From: Deinandra increscens subsp. villosa | Lineage: Eukaryota; Streptophyta; Magnoliopsida; Asterales; Asteraceae | Assembly: GCA_039602395.1 (NCBI GenBank) | Contig: JBCNJP010000006.1 | Location: forward strand, 44,576,428 to 44,640,427 | Direction of reading: 5' to 3' | DNA: 64,000 nucleotides | Part shown: positions 42,150-53,600 of the stretch, piece by piece | How positions within the stretch are numbered: position 1 is the first letter of the stretch | Layout: each line of letters opens with the position of its first letter | Notes under the pieces: generated by a model | The model's input: the letters and a program-made list of their open reading frames with translations, nothing else | The model's database searches: none | What the model was told of the DNA's origin: nothing | Position numbers and translations under genes: made by a program

Positions 42150-42763
42150 TGTAACAATCATGAATTTTTAAATTAATAAAAGGTTTTAAGTTATCATTTA
42201 AATCGTGTTATTTATTTACCTAATTAAATTAATTCTTCTAAAAACATTTGTGAATAAATTTTATTAAATTATGAGTTTTAAATTTAATATACACTATACA
42301 AACTTAACTATTTCATTTAATGTCTTAACAAATTAAAAGAATGATTTTATTAAATTTTAGGTTATGATTATTTACTTTTGAGGTATTAAAGAAAAAGAAA
42401 AAAAACATATTCGCTATTATAAATGAGTTGCTTTAAAAAGAAATACATGACTTAACAAATCTTAGATGTAGCTTTCTTAAATTTATAGTAACTCTATATT
42501 TATCATAAGGTTTTGATATCTTTAAAGAAACAAATTTGATAAAAGGTTTAAATAAAGGGTTAATTTTTGATAAATTTTTAATGTTTATAAAAGCTCAAAA
42601 AAGCTCCATTCTTTCATCATTATTTAGTCATAATCCTCCTAAACCATGTTTTAATCACCATAATAATCTCAAAACCGACTTTTAAACGCACTTTAATTGT
42701 CATTTAACATGATTCAATTTAGACATTAAACCCGAATTAACTCATTTCATCATGTTTTGGCAC

Positions 42764-42771
42764 TATAAATA
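42764..42771 (+). promoter_or_regulatory. TATA box of F 5' LTR
   Basis: TATAAATA in GGCACTATAAATAGTACC. The same box is at 47178-47185 in the 3' LTR. It is the expected Pol II start of F's RNA. Confidence 0.7.
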
Positions 42772-43345
42772 GTACCTTAACCCTCCCCAACCATTTGTGA
42801 ACTCAATCCCATCGAAACACTTAGATATTCGCTCTCCTTTCATGCTTGCTCTCTAACACCGTCGAAGCCCCGGCGACCTCGTGTACCTCCATTTTTCGTC
42901 ATTGTTTTGGTAAGATCCTCACACCATTTCGTTCAGTTTTCATCACCGAGTAAATGCCTCATTATTATTGTAAGATTCGTCCTCGTAACTCTAGCTTAAC
43001 CAATTTCATCATTCGTTTAGGAATCCCTCGAACTCGAATCATTAGCGTACATCAAGCTAGCAACCAAATACTAAGGTGAGTTCATAGCCCCTTTTTCTTT
43101 ATATTTTCAAACCAGTTTGGGGTGGAAAACACGCATAAACTAAACTCACTATTATTACTTTATTTTCAAGCAAACCATACATTCTATCATGCTTTATTAT
43201 GAAACTTTATTAAGTCAATCAGTCTATTATTACTACGAAAAGTCAAATATCGTTGAATACTTGTATTTATACGTGTTATAACGTATAGACGAATACTCTA
43301 TTATGCTATTCATTATATGCTACTGTGTAAATTGTATGTTATATG

Positions 43346-43529
43346 GTCCCAACGCTGAGATTCCTTTGAGAGGAATTGAACACGCGGACAAACTTGTATG
43401 CTATTGGGTCCCAACGCTGAGATTCCTTTGAGAGGAATTGAACACGCGGACAATCTTTGTCATATATTGTCCTAACGCTGAGATTCCATGAGAGGAATCG
43501 AACACGTGGACAAACATTCATGCTATTTA
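43346..43529. repeat. Tandem 61-62-bp repeat in F 5' LTR
   Basis: Three units begin GTCCCAACGCTGAGATTCC at 43346, 43408 and 43469. Each contains an inverted repeat around a short loop (ATTCCT/AGGAAT; in unit 3 GATTCC/GGAATC). The counterpart is at about 47760-47943. Confidence 0.9.
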
Positions 43530-43902
43530 TTTGTCACCTGTTATTTGATCGTTCTCTATCAATTATTAATATATTTATTTTACATGTATGACTTTGCAAA
43601 CCCTAACAGACTTTTTACTTTAACTACTTTGTTATTCAAACCTATGACTCCCCAACTATGTATATAGTTGACATTTTTCGCGTGTTTTTCAGGAAATTGG
43701 TCATCCAGCATAAGTGTTGATTATAACTAGGAGCTTGTAGACCTAGTTAGAGTTTATATTATCATTTAAGCATTGTGCCTTGTAATAGACATTTTAAGCT
43801 TTGAGTTAATAATAAAATATGGTTTTCCTTTATTTCCTTGTGCTTCTATACTCTTTTCGTGACACCTTGATGTTTCCGCCATCGGTCGGGGTGTTACAGA
43901 AT

Positions 43903-43915
43903 TGGTATCAGAGCC
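43903..43915 (+). promoter_or_regulatory. Primer binding site of F (initiator tRNA-Met)
   Basis: TGGTATCAGAGCC, four bases after the LTR end GTGTTACA. Confidence 0.95.
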
Positions 43916-44458
43916 TTGGTTACAGGGAATTAGGTTATTAGAAAACAATAATCTAGACTATAACCTTAGGGGCCAAAAATAATAAACCCTATTCTTGATT
44001 TAGGTATTTGGATTCTCTCGTTGAATATTTTCTCGTGAATCTCTATCGCGGCACGTGCAACTCATCCTCATCAGTGAAATTCTTAGACTTTACATTAGGG
44101 TTTCATCCTGGGAAATTCAGATTCTCATCCTTGAACACTCTCATCGAAATGACGGGTTTGCGTTATGGTTCTCGGGGTTGTGTGTAATCTAGAAGAGTGG
44201 TTATCTCTTTGGAAGGTCCTGGCTAAGGAAAGACCTGGTATTTAAGTAGTCCAAGTGACTCACCTCTCTTTCCTGGGAGTCCTTTCGAGGACATGATGCT
44301 TATATGCTAAAACATACAGTTCAAGAAGAATCGTGAAACGGACTCGAAATTTTGATTAGTCAACGACATTATTCTAATGTTTAACCAATAATAATGTCAT
44401 TCTATTATTTTACTATATTACGATTTCCATATCTTACTCGAATCTTTGTATCCTGAAG
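43916..44458 (+). other. 5' leader of F
   Basis: Non-coding sequence between PBS and gag ATG. No further feature is recognised. Confidence 0.7.
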
Positions 44459-45555
44459 ATGGATCCCACAAAACTGGCCACTATCATCTCCGAACAAATG
44501 GCTACCATCCTTCCTAACATGGTCAACTAGCTCAATGAAACCATTCAAACTCGAATCATTATACACGCTAATGACAATGGAGAGGGTTCCAACCTTGGTG
44601 GAGTCGAAAGCTCATACAAACTGTTTATGGCTTCTAAGCCCACTGAATTCGCTGGAACCGAAGGGGCGACTGGTTTCCTTCAATGGGTCGAGAAAACGGA
44701 AGCCACGCTAAACATGTGCAGCTGTCCTGAAGCTCAATGGGTCAAGTATGCATCTAGTACTTTCATGAAAGGGGCTCCAACTTGGTGGAATACCCAAATA
44801 ATAGCCAAGACTCGCGAGGTTCTTAATGATTTGACTTGGGATGCGTCAAGACTTTATTAATGGAGGAGTTTTGTCCAAGGTCAGAAATGAGAAAATTGGA
44901 GGCCGAGTTCAGGGGTCTCACTATGAAAGGAGCTGATCTTCTCAGTTTTACAACTCGGTTCCAAGAGCTTGCTTTGCTTGTCCCTCACTTGGTGACTCCT
45001 GAACAAACTGCGATCGACTGCTACATCGATGCCCTTCCTGAAGCGATGCGTATAGTTATGATGTCTGTGAATCCTACCACTCTCTCAGCTACCATCAAGT
45101 TGGCTGGAACTCTGACGGCTGAAATGATCAAGACTGGGGTACTGAAAGAGGAAACCATTAAAGGTAAGGATGATCGCGGGTCAAGTGCATGCAACATCAA
45201 GTCCAACAACAAGAAGAGAAAAATGGACATTCAAAGCTATGCATTGGTTACTTCTGATGTTCCCGTGATACTTGTGGCTCCAACCAACACTATTGCCACC
45301 AGACCAAATTATAAGGGTCCAAATCCTTTGTGCTCCACTTGCAGCTATCAACATCTCTCTGGCACGCAATGCCGCAAGTGTACCAAGTGTGGAAGATTTG
45401 GGCATTTGGTAGAAGTATTTAGGACTGTTCCAGCATGAACAAATCAAAATCTAGCAGTTGTATCCGTTCCAAACAACAAATCCAATCGTGCCTGTTACCA
45501 ATGCGGGAGTCCTAATCACTTCAGGAATCAATGTCCCAATTTTGACGCACAATAA
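44459..45555 (+). pseudogene. gag: F gag, broken
   Basis: ATG at 44459 (MDPTKLATIISEQMA) with an in-frame stop at codon 24 (44528-44530). The capsid core with the gypsy hallmark APTWWNTQI lies at about 44780. A frame change near 44840-44855 moves into a second frame (EEFCPRSEMRKLEAEF) that is open to a stop at 45436-45438 and then to 45555. Two knuckle-like motifs close it: CxxC...CGRFGHLVE (decayed) and CYQCGSPNHFRNQC (intact CCHC). Ty3/gypsy Gag by motif; not expressible as one protein here. Confidence 0.85.
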
Positions 45556-46621
45556 TCAAGCCACAATTCACAAACATCAACAACTAGTTTATTTTTACCT
45601 ACATCATATTAGCCAGTTATCCCTGAATAATAGTTAGAATAATTTCTAATATACTTTGTTAAGTTTAACTTTGCCTTGTCAATTGACTTTTGCCATGAAT
45701 AAAGCTTGGTTTCTTATGTTCACTATCAATTTGGTCATACATGAACGTGGTTAGATTAATTATTAGTGTACCTTATTAGCATGATTCTACATAAATGACA
45801 CTAGGTACATATCCAAGCACTTTGTGTGAACATTGTTAGTTCGATTATCCATTGATGGAACATTGTTACTTGATTCTTCTATGGTGAACTATTTGTTCCT
45901 TGTGACCCATAAGATGAACTATGTGGACCATGCGACGAAATGAGTAGTGACAGGTGCACACATAATTATAAATTTCGACGCATGGAAATAATGGTAAATC
46001 CTTCTTTGTGTCATAACATCAAACTTATCGTGAGTCAGAGTAAGGAAACGGATGTTACTTGAAAAGGGCATGGTGGATACGCCAATGGTATATCTTATAT
46101 ATAAGTGCTCCTGACAGGTATTCAGAAGTAGCGTTCTTCGAGTCATGAGAAGTTTAGTGTTACCTTGGACCTTGACCTATTATTTTTTGGGAATTATTGA
46201 GCAAAACTTTCTGCAATATACTTTTTGTGTCACAAGCCTTTATTATTTTTATGACATGGTATTCAAACGCTATGATATTCTATGACCACTACAAACTGGT
46301 CGTCAGTGTCTATTTAATACTACAACTTTGTAGTGATGCATTCTATCGTTAAGGAAATCCCAATGTTTCGTAAGTAAACACTTTTAATCACCCTCAAACA
46401 ATTAATCCTCGATTATCATTCATACACGATTTTAGACACAACGATTTCTTGTCCGGGGTCATCATTGGTGACTCATTTGATAGAGTCTCTCACACCAATT
46501 CAATCCTTCATACCATTCTCAACTCCTCGGTACAAGTCATAACTTTTACATCTTGATTTTTCTCAATACCCATATTTTTTTCTACAGTCTCCACTACATA
46601 AATTTCGGGACGAAATTTCCC
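45556..46621. other. F interior after gag; no pol
   Basis: Protease, RT, RNase H and integrase motifs are all absent on both strands. The end reads ATTTCGGGACGAAATTTCCC, the usual run-in to a gypsy polypurine tract, but the tract itself is deleted. Confidence 0.7.
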
Positions 46622-48312
46622 TAAGTTGTGTTATTTATTTACCTAAGTAAATTAATTCCTCTAATAACATTTGTGAATAAATGTTATTAAATTATGAGTT
46701 TTAAATTTAATATAATTATACAAACTTAATTATTTCATTTAATGTCTTAACAAATTAAAAGAATGATTTTATTAAATTTTAGGTTATGATTATTTACTTT
46801 TGAAAGAAAAAGAAAAAAACATATTCGTTATTATAAATGAGTTGCTTTAAAAAGAAATATATGACTTAACAAATCTTAGATGTAGCTTTCATAAACTTTT
46901 AGTAACTCTATATTTTTCCTAAAGTTTTGATATCTTTAAAGAAACAAATTTGATAAAAGGTTTAAATAAAGGGTTAAATTTTGATAAATTTTTAATATTT
47001 ATAAAAGCTCATAAAAGCTCCATTCTTTCATCATTATTTAGTCATAATCCTCCTAAACCATGTTTTAATCACCATAATAATCTCAAAACCGACTTTTAAA
47101 CGCACTTTAATTGTCATTTAACATGATTCAATTTAGACATTAAACCCGAATTAACTCATTTCATCATGTTTTGGCACTATAAATAGTACCTTAACCCTCC
47201 CCAACCATTTGTGAACTCAATCCCATCGAAACACTCAGATATTCGCTCTCCTTTCGTGCTTGCTCTCTAACACCGTCGAAGCCCCGGCAACCTCCTGTAC
47301 CTCCATTTTTCGTCATTGTTTTTGTAAGTTCCTCACACCATTTCGTTCAGTTTTCATCACCGAGTAAATGCCCCATTATTATTGTGACATTCGTCCTCGT
47401 AACCCTAGCTTAACCAATTTCATCATTCGTTTAGGAATCCCTCGAACTCGAATCATTAGCGTACATCAAGCTAGCAACCAACTACTAAGGTGAGTTCATA
47501 GCCACTTTTTCTTTATATTTTCAAACCATTTTGGGGTGGAAAGCACGCATAAACTAAACTCACCATTATTACTTTATTTTCAAGCAAACCATACATTCTA
47601 TCATGCTTTATTATGAAACTTTACTAAGTCAATCAGTCTATTATTACTACGAAAAGTCAAATATTGTTGAATACTTGTATTTATACGTGTTATAACGTAT
47701 AGACGAATACTTTGTCATGCTATTCATTGTATGCTACTGTTTAACTTGTATGTTATATGGTCCCGACGCTGAGATACCTTTGAGAGGAATTGAACACGCG
47801 GACAAACTTGTATGCTATTAGGTCCCAACGCTGAGATTCCTTTGAGAGGAATTGAACACGCGGACAATCATTGTGCTATATTGTCCCAACACTGAGATTT
47901 CATGAGAGGAATCGAAAACGCGGAAAAACATCGATGCTATTTTTTTGTCTCCTGTTATTTGATCGTTCCCTGCCAATTATTGATATATTTATTTAACATG
48001 TATGACTTTGCAAACCCTAACAGACTTTTTACTTTAACTACTTTGTTATTCAAACCTATGACTCACCAACTATGTATATAGTTGACATTTTTCGCGTGTT
48101 TTTCAGGAAAGTGGACATCCAGCATAAGTGTTGATTATAACTAGGAGCTTGTGGACCTAGTTAGAGTTTATATTATCATTTAAGTATGGTGCCTTGTAAT
48201 AGACGTTTTAAGCTTTGAGTTAATAATAAAATATGGTTTTCCTTTATTTCCTTGTGCTTCTATACTCTTTTCGTGACACCTCGATGTTTCTTCCATCGGT
48301 CGGGGTGTTACA
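46622..48312 (+). repeat. 3' LTR of F (start deleted)
   Basis: Alignable to 42205-43898 from GTGTTATTTATTTACC onward. It includes a TATA box (47178-47185) and the three-unit repeat (47760-47943). Confidence 0.88.
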
Positions 48313-48793
48313 CATTAGTACTACATTACATCTCCCGCTATCATCACCAAATACTAACGGTACCATGAGAAGGACTTTTTTGTCTAGTGTGCCTCGGTAA
48401 TCAGTAATCGTGTGATATATAAAAGTCTAATTATCTAAGTTTTGTAATTCATGCATGTTAATCTCCCCTAATAGGATTTAAAATAGTAAAATGGGGCCGT
48501 GAAACTCACCTTCGGGTGCACAATAACTCTAGATAAAATAATAACAACAAGTAGCAAGAACGGGTCTTGTGAAAGCAATCAATCACCTAACGAGCATACA
48601 AGTATAAGTGCGTGTTCAAGCAAAATTGGTTAAGTCTAATGTAACCGACAAAAATGAATGATGGTGAAGTCCAAAACAAGTCGAGGATGGCACGTGTGCC
48701 AAATCCAAGCGATTATCGAAATAACGCGAGAAAACACAATATATTTCAATATTATATATTTCAAAGTTTAAATATTCCAATATATATATATGT

Positions 48794-48797
<4 letters not shown>

Positions 48798-48848
<51 letters not shown>
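48798..48848. repeat. TA microsatellite in E left LTR
   Basis: A run of TA dinucleotides of about 50 bp. The right LTR has only a short version near 56951. Plus ORF 48654-48893 is its translation. Confidence 0.9.
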
Positions 48849-48855
<7 letters not shown>

Positions 48856-48993
48856 ATATATCTTTAAACCAAACGTGCGAACGACTTCAATGATGAGGTT
48901 TCAAAACAAGATGCATATATTTAAATGTTAGCATAGAATATATAATCATTTTAATAAATCAACGATATGTGTTTATATATATTAATCTACACG

Positions 48994-49028
<35 letters not shown>

Positions 49029-49210
49029 AATTTTCGTTTAATTCGAAACGATAAGTTTAACATGTTTATAATTCAGAATAGGGTTTACGGGCTTTAGTAG
49101 CCCAAGGTACATTTTTATGGATTTAGGACTTCCTAAGAAATCATTTTAAACAAGTTTTAAATGACCAAACATATGAAATCACAAAAATAAAAATAAAAAA
49201 CAGGAAGGAA

Positions 49211-49280
49211 GTGAGGTTGCCAAAGTTTAAACCCACGACCTTAGGGTTCTGGTGTAGCGACATAGCCATTGGGACAGGAC
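49211..49280 (-). other. Degenerate tRNA-like module in E left LTR (module 1)
   Basis: Minus-strand sequence resembles a decayed tRNA: CAATGGCTATGTCGC in the A-box area, then GGTCGTGGGTTTAAAC where a T-arm would be. The right-LTR equivalent (57206-57270) keeps the better B-box form GAGTTCGAACCTTGG. Confidence 0.45.
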
Positions 49281-49370
49281 TTTCGATCAGTTACATGTAG
49301 ATCGGAAATTCTTTTGTTTAGCAGAGAGGCCATAACTGGATAAACGGAAAAACAAGGAAAGAATGTATAG

Positions 49371-49432
49371 GATGGGTTTCGAACCCACGACCTCTCGCAA
49401 CAAAGCCCAGCGCCGAAACCATTGTGCCAGAT
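49371..49432 (-). other. tRNA-like module with A and B boxes in E left LTR (module 2)
   Basis: The minus strand has TGGCACAATGG (A-box-like, 49419-49429) and, 33 bp later, GGGTTCGAAACCC (B box, 49374-49386) with a pairable T-stem. The plus-strand ORF here reads GFEPTTSR, a familiar by-product of translating tRNA T-arms. There is no convincing anticodon stem or acceptor stem, so it is not a functional tRNA gene; a SINE or tRNA-derived insertion is likelier. Confidence 0.6.
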
Positions 49433-50658
49433 TGGCGTCTATTATAAAACCCGACTTTATTTTATTTAACATACCGCTGTCGCGTGTCATCCTCTTCCCC
49501 ACAAACCCTAATGTCGCCGGAGAGATTTTCCGGCGACCGGAAAATCGCAATACGTGAAATAACCAATTAAGCAAAACGGTAATCATGGTTTATGTATTAC
49601 CTTAAGTAGGAGCTCGAAGATTGACGAACTCTAGATGCCGAAACGTCCCGAACACAACCCGAACAATCTCGAACAAGGTCCCGTTTTGATCTTGGCTGCT
49701 CTCTGGTCTACTCGTCGATGTCATTGGATTGCAGAGTAAGTTCGACGGTGGCTTTAAGATGAGGAAACAGGGGCAAAACTGGTGGTTTGTGGTGGTTTAT
49801 TGTAGCTAGGAAAAAAAGATAGAAACAGAGAGAGAGCGGGAGAGGGAACGAGAGTTGGCAGGGTATTGTGAATGGGCGTGTAATTGTAATGATATTCTCA
49901 TATAATTGAATCTCAATTGATGACCAAAGAAAAGAAGCCGAAAAGATGATGAATTGAATCGGTCGAAACCGATTTCCAGCATGAATGATCGTAAATGTCA
50001 CTTAAAATTGAGTTTCCATAAATGACACTTTCAGTCCCTCACGAATTTACAACCTGGAAAACAGGTTTGAGGTAATTACAAAATAGTCCCTCCATGTTTA
50101 ATTAAATAGTACCATGTTGGGAAATGACAAAAGAACCCCTTGAAGTTTAATAAAAATCTAACGGCTCTAACGGAGTTAACAGAAAATGTTTTTAACGACA
50201 AATATATGAGAGATGCCAAAATATATTAATCGTATAACGTTTATAAAATATATAAACCTCGCTTTACCAACATAAAATCATAGAAGATAATTCCACAATT
50301 ATTTATTTAAGTTGTAGTCTATATATTTAAAGTCTCATAAAGTTATGACTAAAAGTTTATAAATATATACTTTAGGTTTACATAAAATCAAAAATATAAA
50401 TCTATGATTTAATAATTAAAACTCACGTAGAATGATAAAAATACATGTGAAATATATAGAAATATATCACATAAAGTCATAAAGTAGAATCATAGAATAT
50501 CAAAAGTTTGAACTTAGTGCATGCTCGTATCGTGATGATTACACAAAACCCTAATTTGCTAAAGTCAACGCAGTTAAAACATAAATGTTCACACAACATT
50601 TAATACGGCTTACGTTCAGTTAAAGTCAGGAAAGGACCTGAAAAGACGGATTGTCACA

Positions 50659-50675
50659 GTATCCCCTTGTTGAAG
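50659..50675 (-). promoter_or_regulatory. Polypurine tract of E
   Basis: Minus strand CTTCAACAAGGGGATAC abuts the LTR start TGTGACAATCC. A similar motif (TCAACAAGGGGATGATG) recurs at about 50759-50775. Confidence 0.7.
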
Positions 50676-53600
50676 AATTTTTGTCCCGAAAATTGAATAA
50701 TGTGGTTTACAAGCTAGACACAAAGAAAAAAAGAAAAAAAAATTCCCACTCGTCACATCATCCCCTTGTTGAAAGAATTTCTTCCTGAAATTTAAATCAG
50801 TGGCAATTGTTTGAAGAGTCGGATTCATGGTAACGTATCGAAAGAATCCAGGTTTCCTACTCCGAAAGGAGTCAAGAATTTTATGATCAAGAATGTTTGC
50901 CCAATGTTGAGATATTGTTAAAACTTTAGTGGATTTCAAAAGCAATTCGAATTGAAAGTATGGAAAGTGATTTCCTATCAACCGTTCTCCAATGAGAAGA
51001 GTCGAACAACCGTATTATGGGGATCATGTTGAGTGGTAAGGCCGAACAGAGTAACATGATACATAAGTATCCGAAATCAAAATTTAAATATGAAGAAGAA
51101 CCATAACATGTCCGAGTAGCCTCCAGCTATTGTACCCAGTGTTGGGAGTGAGATTTCCATTTCGTGTATGCTTTCAGTTAAGATGTTCGCATTTACCAAT
51201 AACCCAGGTGAATCGGAGAGAGGAGAATTTGAGTATATGAGAAATTTATGTGTGCATCAAGTCAATCAGTGTTTAATAAACCCATTGTCTAACAAAAATG
51301 TAAACGTCCGATCTTACCTTCCAATTAGCAATTAGCATAGAATACCCAAGACTGATCAAGTTAACATGAGGACCCATTGATTGATTTAGTACTTTTATGA
51401 CCAATTAAGTTTCACATGATTCATAATAACATTGAAATTCACGTTTCACGCAATAACGGTTCAAATAGCATACGAGTCTCTACGAAGGTTTCTTTTAAAG
51501 GATTATGTGGTGAAAGTGTACTAGCATGCAATCTATCATGAAGGTTTTACCATACAATGCATACAATTCTCCTAACACCTTATATACTACCATACAACCC
51601 TAGCATGGCATATCTCTTAGCATATAAGTTCATAATTTAACCAACACAACCCATACGGTGCAAAGTTGGCGGGGTAACTTCACACAGTCTTGTCATTCCC
51701 ACCGAAGTAAGAGACTTAGGACCTTGTATGGTGTATGGTTTTCATACTCAATCAAGTCAACACTTCCATATTAATCAGTTTCTATTCCCTAAACGTAGGG
51801 TTAGATTCTTAAATTTAGCATGTGTAAACACATATGTTTTGTAAACATTTCTCATACGTTCAGAACATGTCATTTTCTGGTTCCTAACACGTTTCATACA
51901 CATAACTAACCATGCAATTCTTATGCGGCTTGTGTTTAAATCAGCACTTCAATAATCAATCAGTTTCTATTCCCTAAACATAGGGTTAGATTCTCAAATT
52001 TAGCATGCATAAACACATATGTTTTGTAAACATTTCTCATGAGAAGGTCAGAAGCAAACAAACTATTTATCGTGGTTAAAATGGCTCAACATTTGCTCAC
52101 ATACAAAAATATAACTGGCAACATGCTGATTTTGTGACAAAAGGACTGAGGTCCAATGAGAAATCCAATCAAGAGCTCACAACCATTTAAAAAGTAACAT
52201 AGTAGTTTGTTTCATAAAGGAATTACTAAATTTTGTTAAGAACTTTTCATGAAATAACATAGAGAATTAGGTTCAAATTCAAGTTGGAGTTTAGTACAAC
52301 ATACCATCATGCATATTACCTTGGTAAATAATCTAAAAATAAGGGCAAAAGTTTAACAAAACGGAAGTGTAAACTATGAGGTACCGAATATTGAAAGGTG
52401 CTCATCAAGCATGTGAATAGCAAATTTAAGATGAAGAGCGCCAATGGCTTAGTTTGTGAATTCTAGTAAGCGATGAGATAGCAAGCTTCTGATAGTCGCA
52501 ACTACACATTCCAAGGATGACATGTGAGTTTAAACTGGCACTAGTGAAGATACCAGCAGGGCAGATGCAAACAACGTAATGGATGGTATAAAATTCAGAG
52601 AGAATTATATAGCGTGCTTGACAGGAATTGCCAAGGAATTTGCGTAAACAGATATCGAAATGAACGTGTTAACGGTTATACAGTCAAATAGAGAAAACGT
52701 CTCATTAGAGAAATCTTCATTTTTTAAGCTCACCATTGTGCCCAAACTCCTTGGTGTTCTAGCGCTTCATGCATCATGATTCATTTCTTGTCAAAACATT
52801 GGTTCAAATGGTCTACGAAAGTAAGATAGGGTACAAAAGTGTTTTAAAAGGGTGTCCGCGAAACACCAAAGAAAAATCAGGATATCCCAAAAGTGTTTTG
52901 GCTTTCAATGGTTGTACATATGGGTTATGGTTAGATCTTAGAGCATGTGTACTACAGATCGAAATGTCATATCGAGTGTTGAATAAAGATTGATCGGGGA
53001 GGTATCACTTCCGTGAATGCCAAAAAGTTTATCAAAAGTCCGCCAACTGAAAAGTAGTTTCCCTTCAACGAAAGTCGATCTACTTCTTAACACATACTTC
53101 TAAAAGTTGGAGTTGTTCATTCGATCATGCGGTTTTTCATTCATAAGAGGAAAAATCTCAGGTTTTTAAAACGTTGATGTTCATTCGAGTCAGAACTCAC
53201 GTTGGAGAGATTTTAGAAAGCATGGAGTTTGATTATTTCGGGCATGTCTCTTTTAGTAGAAATACGTAAGGGATGTCGGTATTCTCGGAGAAAGTAGCAT
53301 TAAGTAGTTTTGTCGAGGACCTAGTCCCGTTAGATGGAGTTTCTCATGGTGAGGCTCTTTTGTATGACTCTAAAGTCAATCCTTGGTCTGGTAATGGTCC
53401 CACATTCAATGTGCCACCAATGCTTATATATAGGGTGTACCGCAGCTAACCCACCACACTACCAGCACCTTAAAGGTGTACCAGCTGCCTACCATTACCA
53501 ATTGTTAGTCAAACTACATTGGTTATTTTATCAGAAGTAGAGGATGTCAAGTTTTTCCCATACGCTTGAAGGTAAACGGGGTGAGAGTGTAAAACCTCAA

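Larger units (their letters stand above)
42150..43898 (+). repeat. 5' LTR of F
   Basis: 1749 bp, TGTAACAATCATG...GTGTTACA. It has a TATA box at 42764 and a three-unit 61-62-bp tandem repeat (43346-43529). Confidence 0.9.
42150..48312 (+). mobile_element. Gag-only gypsy-type LTR element F (TR-GAG-like)
   Basis: LTRs at 42150-43898 and about 46622-48312 (ending GGTCGGGGTGTTACA), PBS at 43903-43915, and an interior of about 2.7 kb with a gag but no pol. The duplications CAGTA and CATTA differ by one base. The second LTR lacks its first 54 or so bases and any polypurine tract, presumably a deletion. The gag is broken. It is a non-autonomous design that would rely on Pol from a gypsy relative. 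Confidence 0.88.
48313..50658 (-). repeat. Left LTR of E, part 2
   Basis: Begins with CATTA, the mutated second copy of F's duplication, and matches 56490-58652. It contains two TA-repeat tracts (48798-48848 and 48990-49030) and an insertion absent from the right LTR, plus two tRNA-like modules (49211-49280 and 49371-49432). Confidence 0.88.

Noticed and set aside
48654..48893. ORF with Ile/Tyr run
   Set aside because: Translation of the TA microsatellite.
49363..49557. ORF reading GFEPTTSR (also 57357-57551)
   Set aside because: A known artefact of translating tRNA T-arm-like DNA; treated as a tRNA-like module instead.
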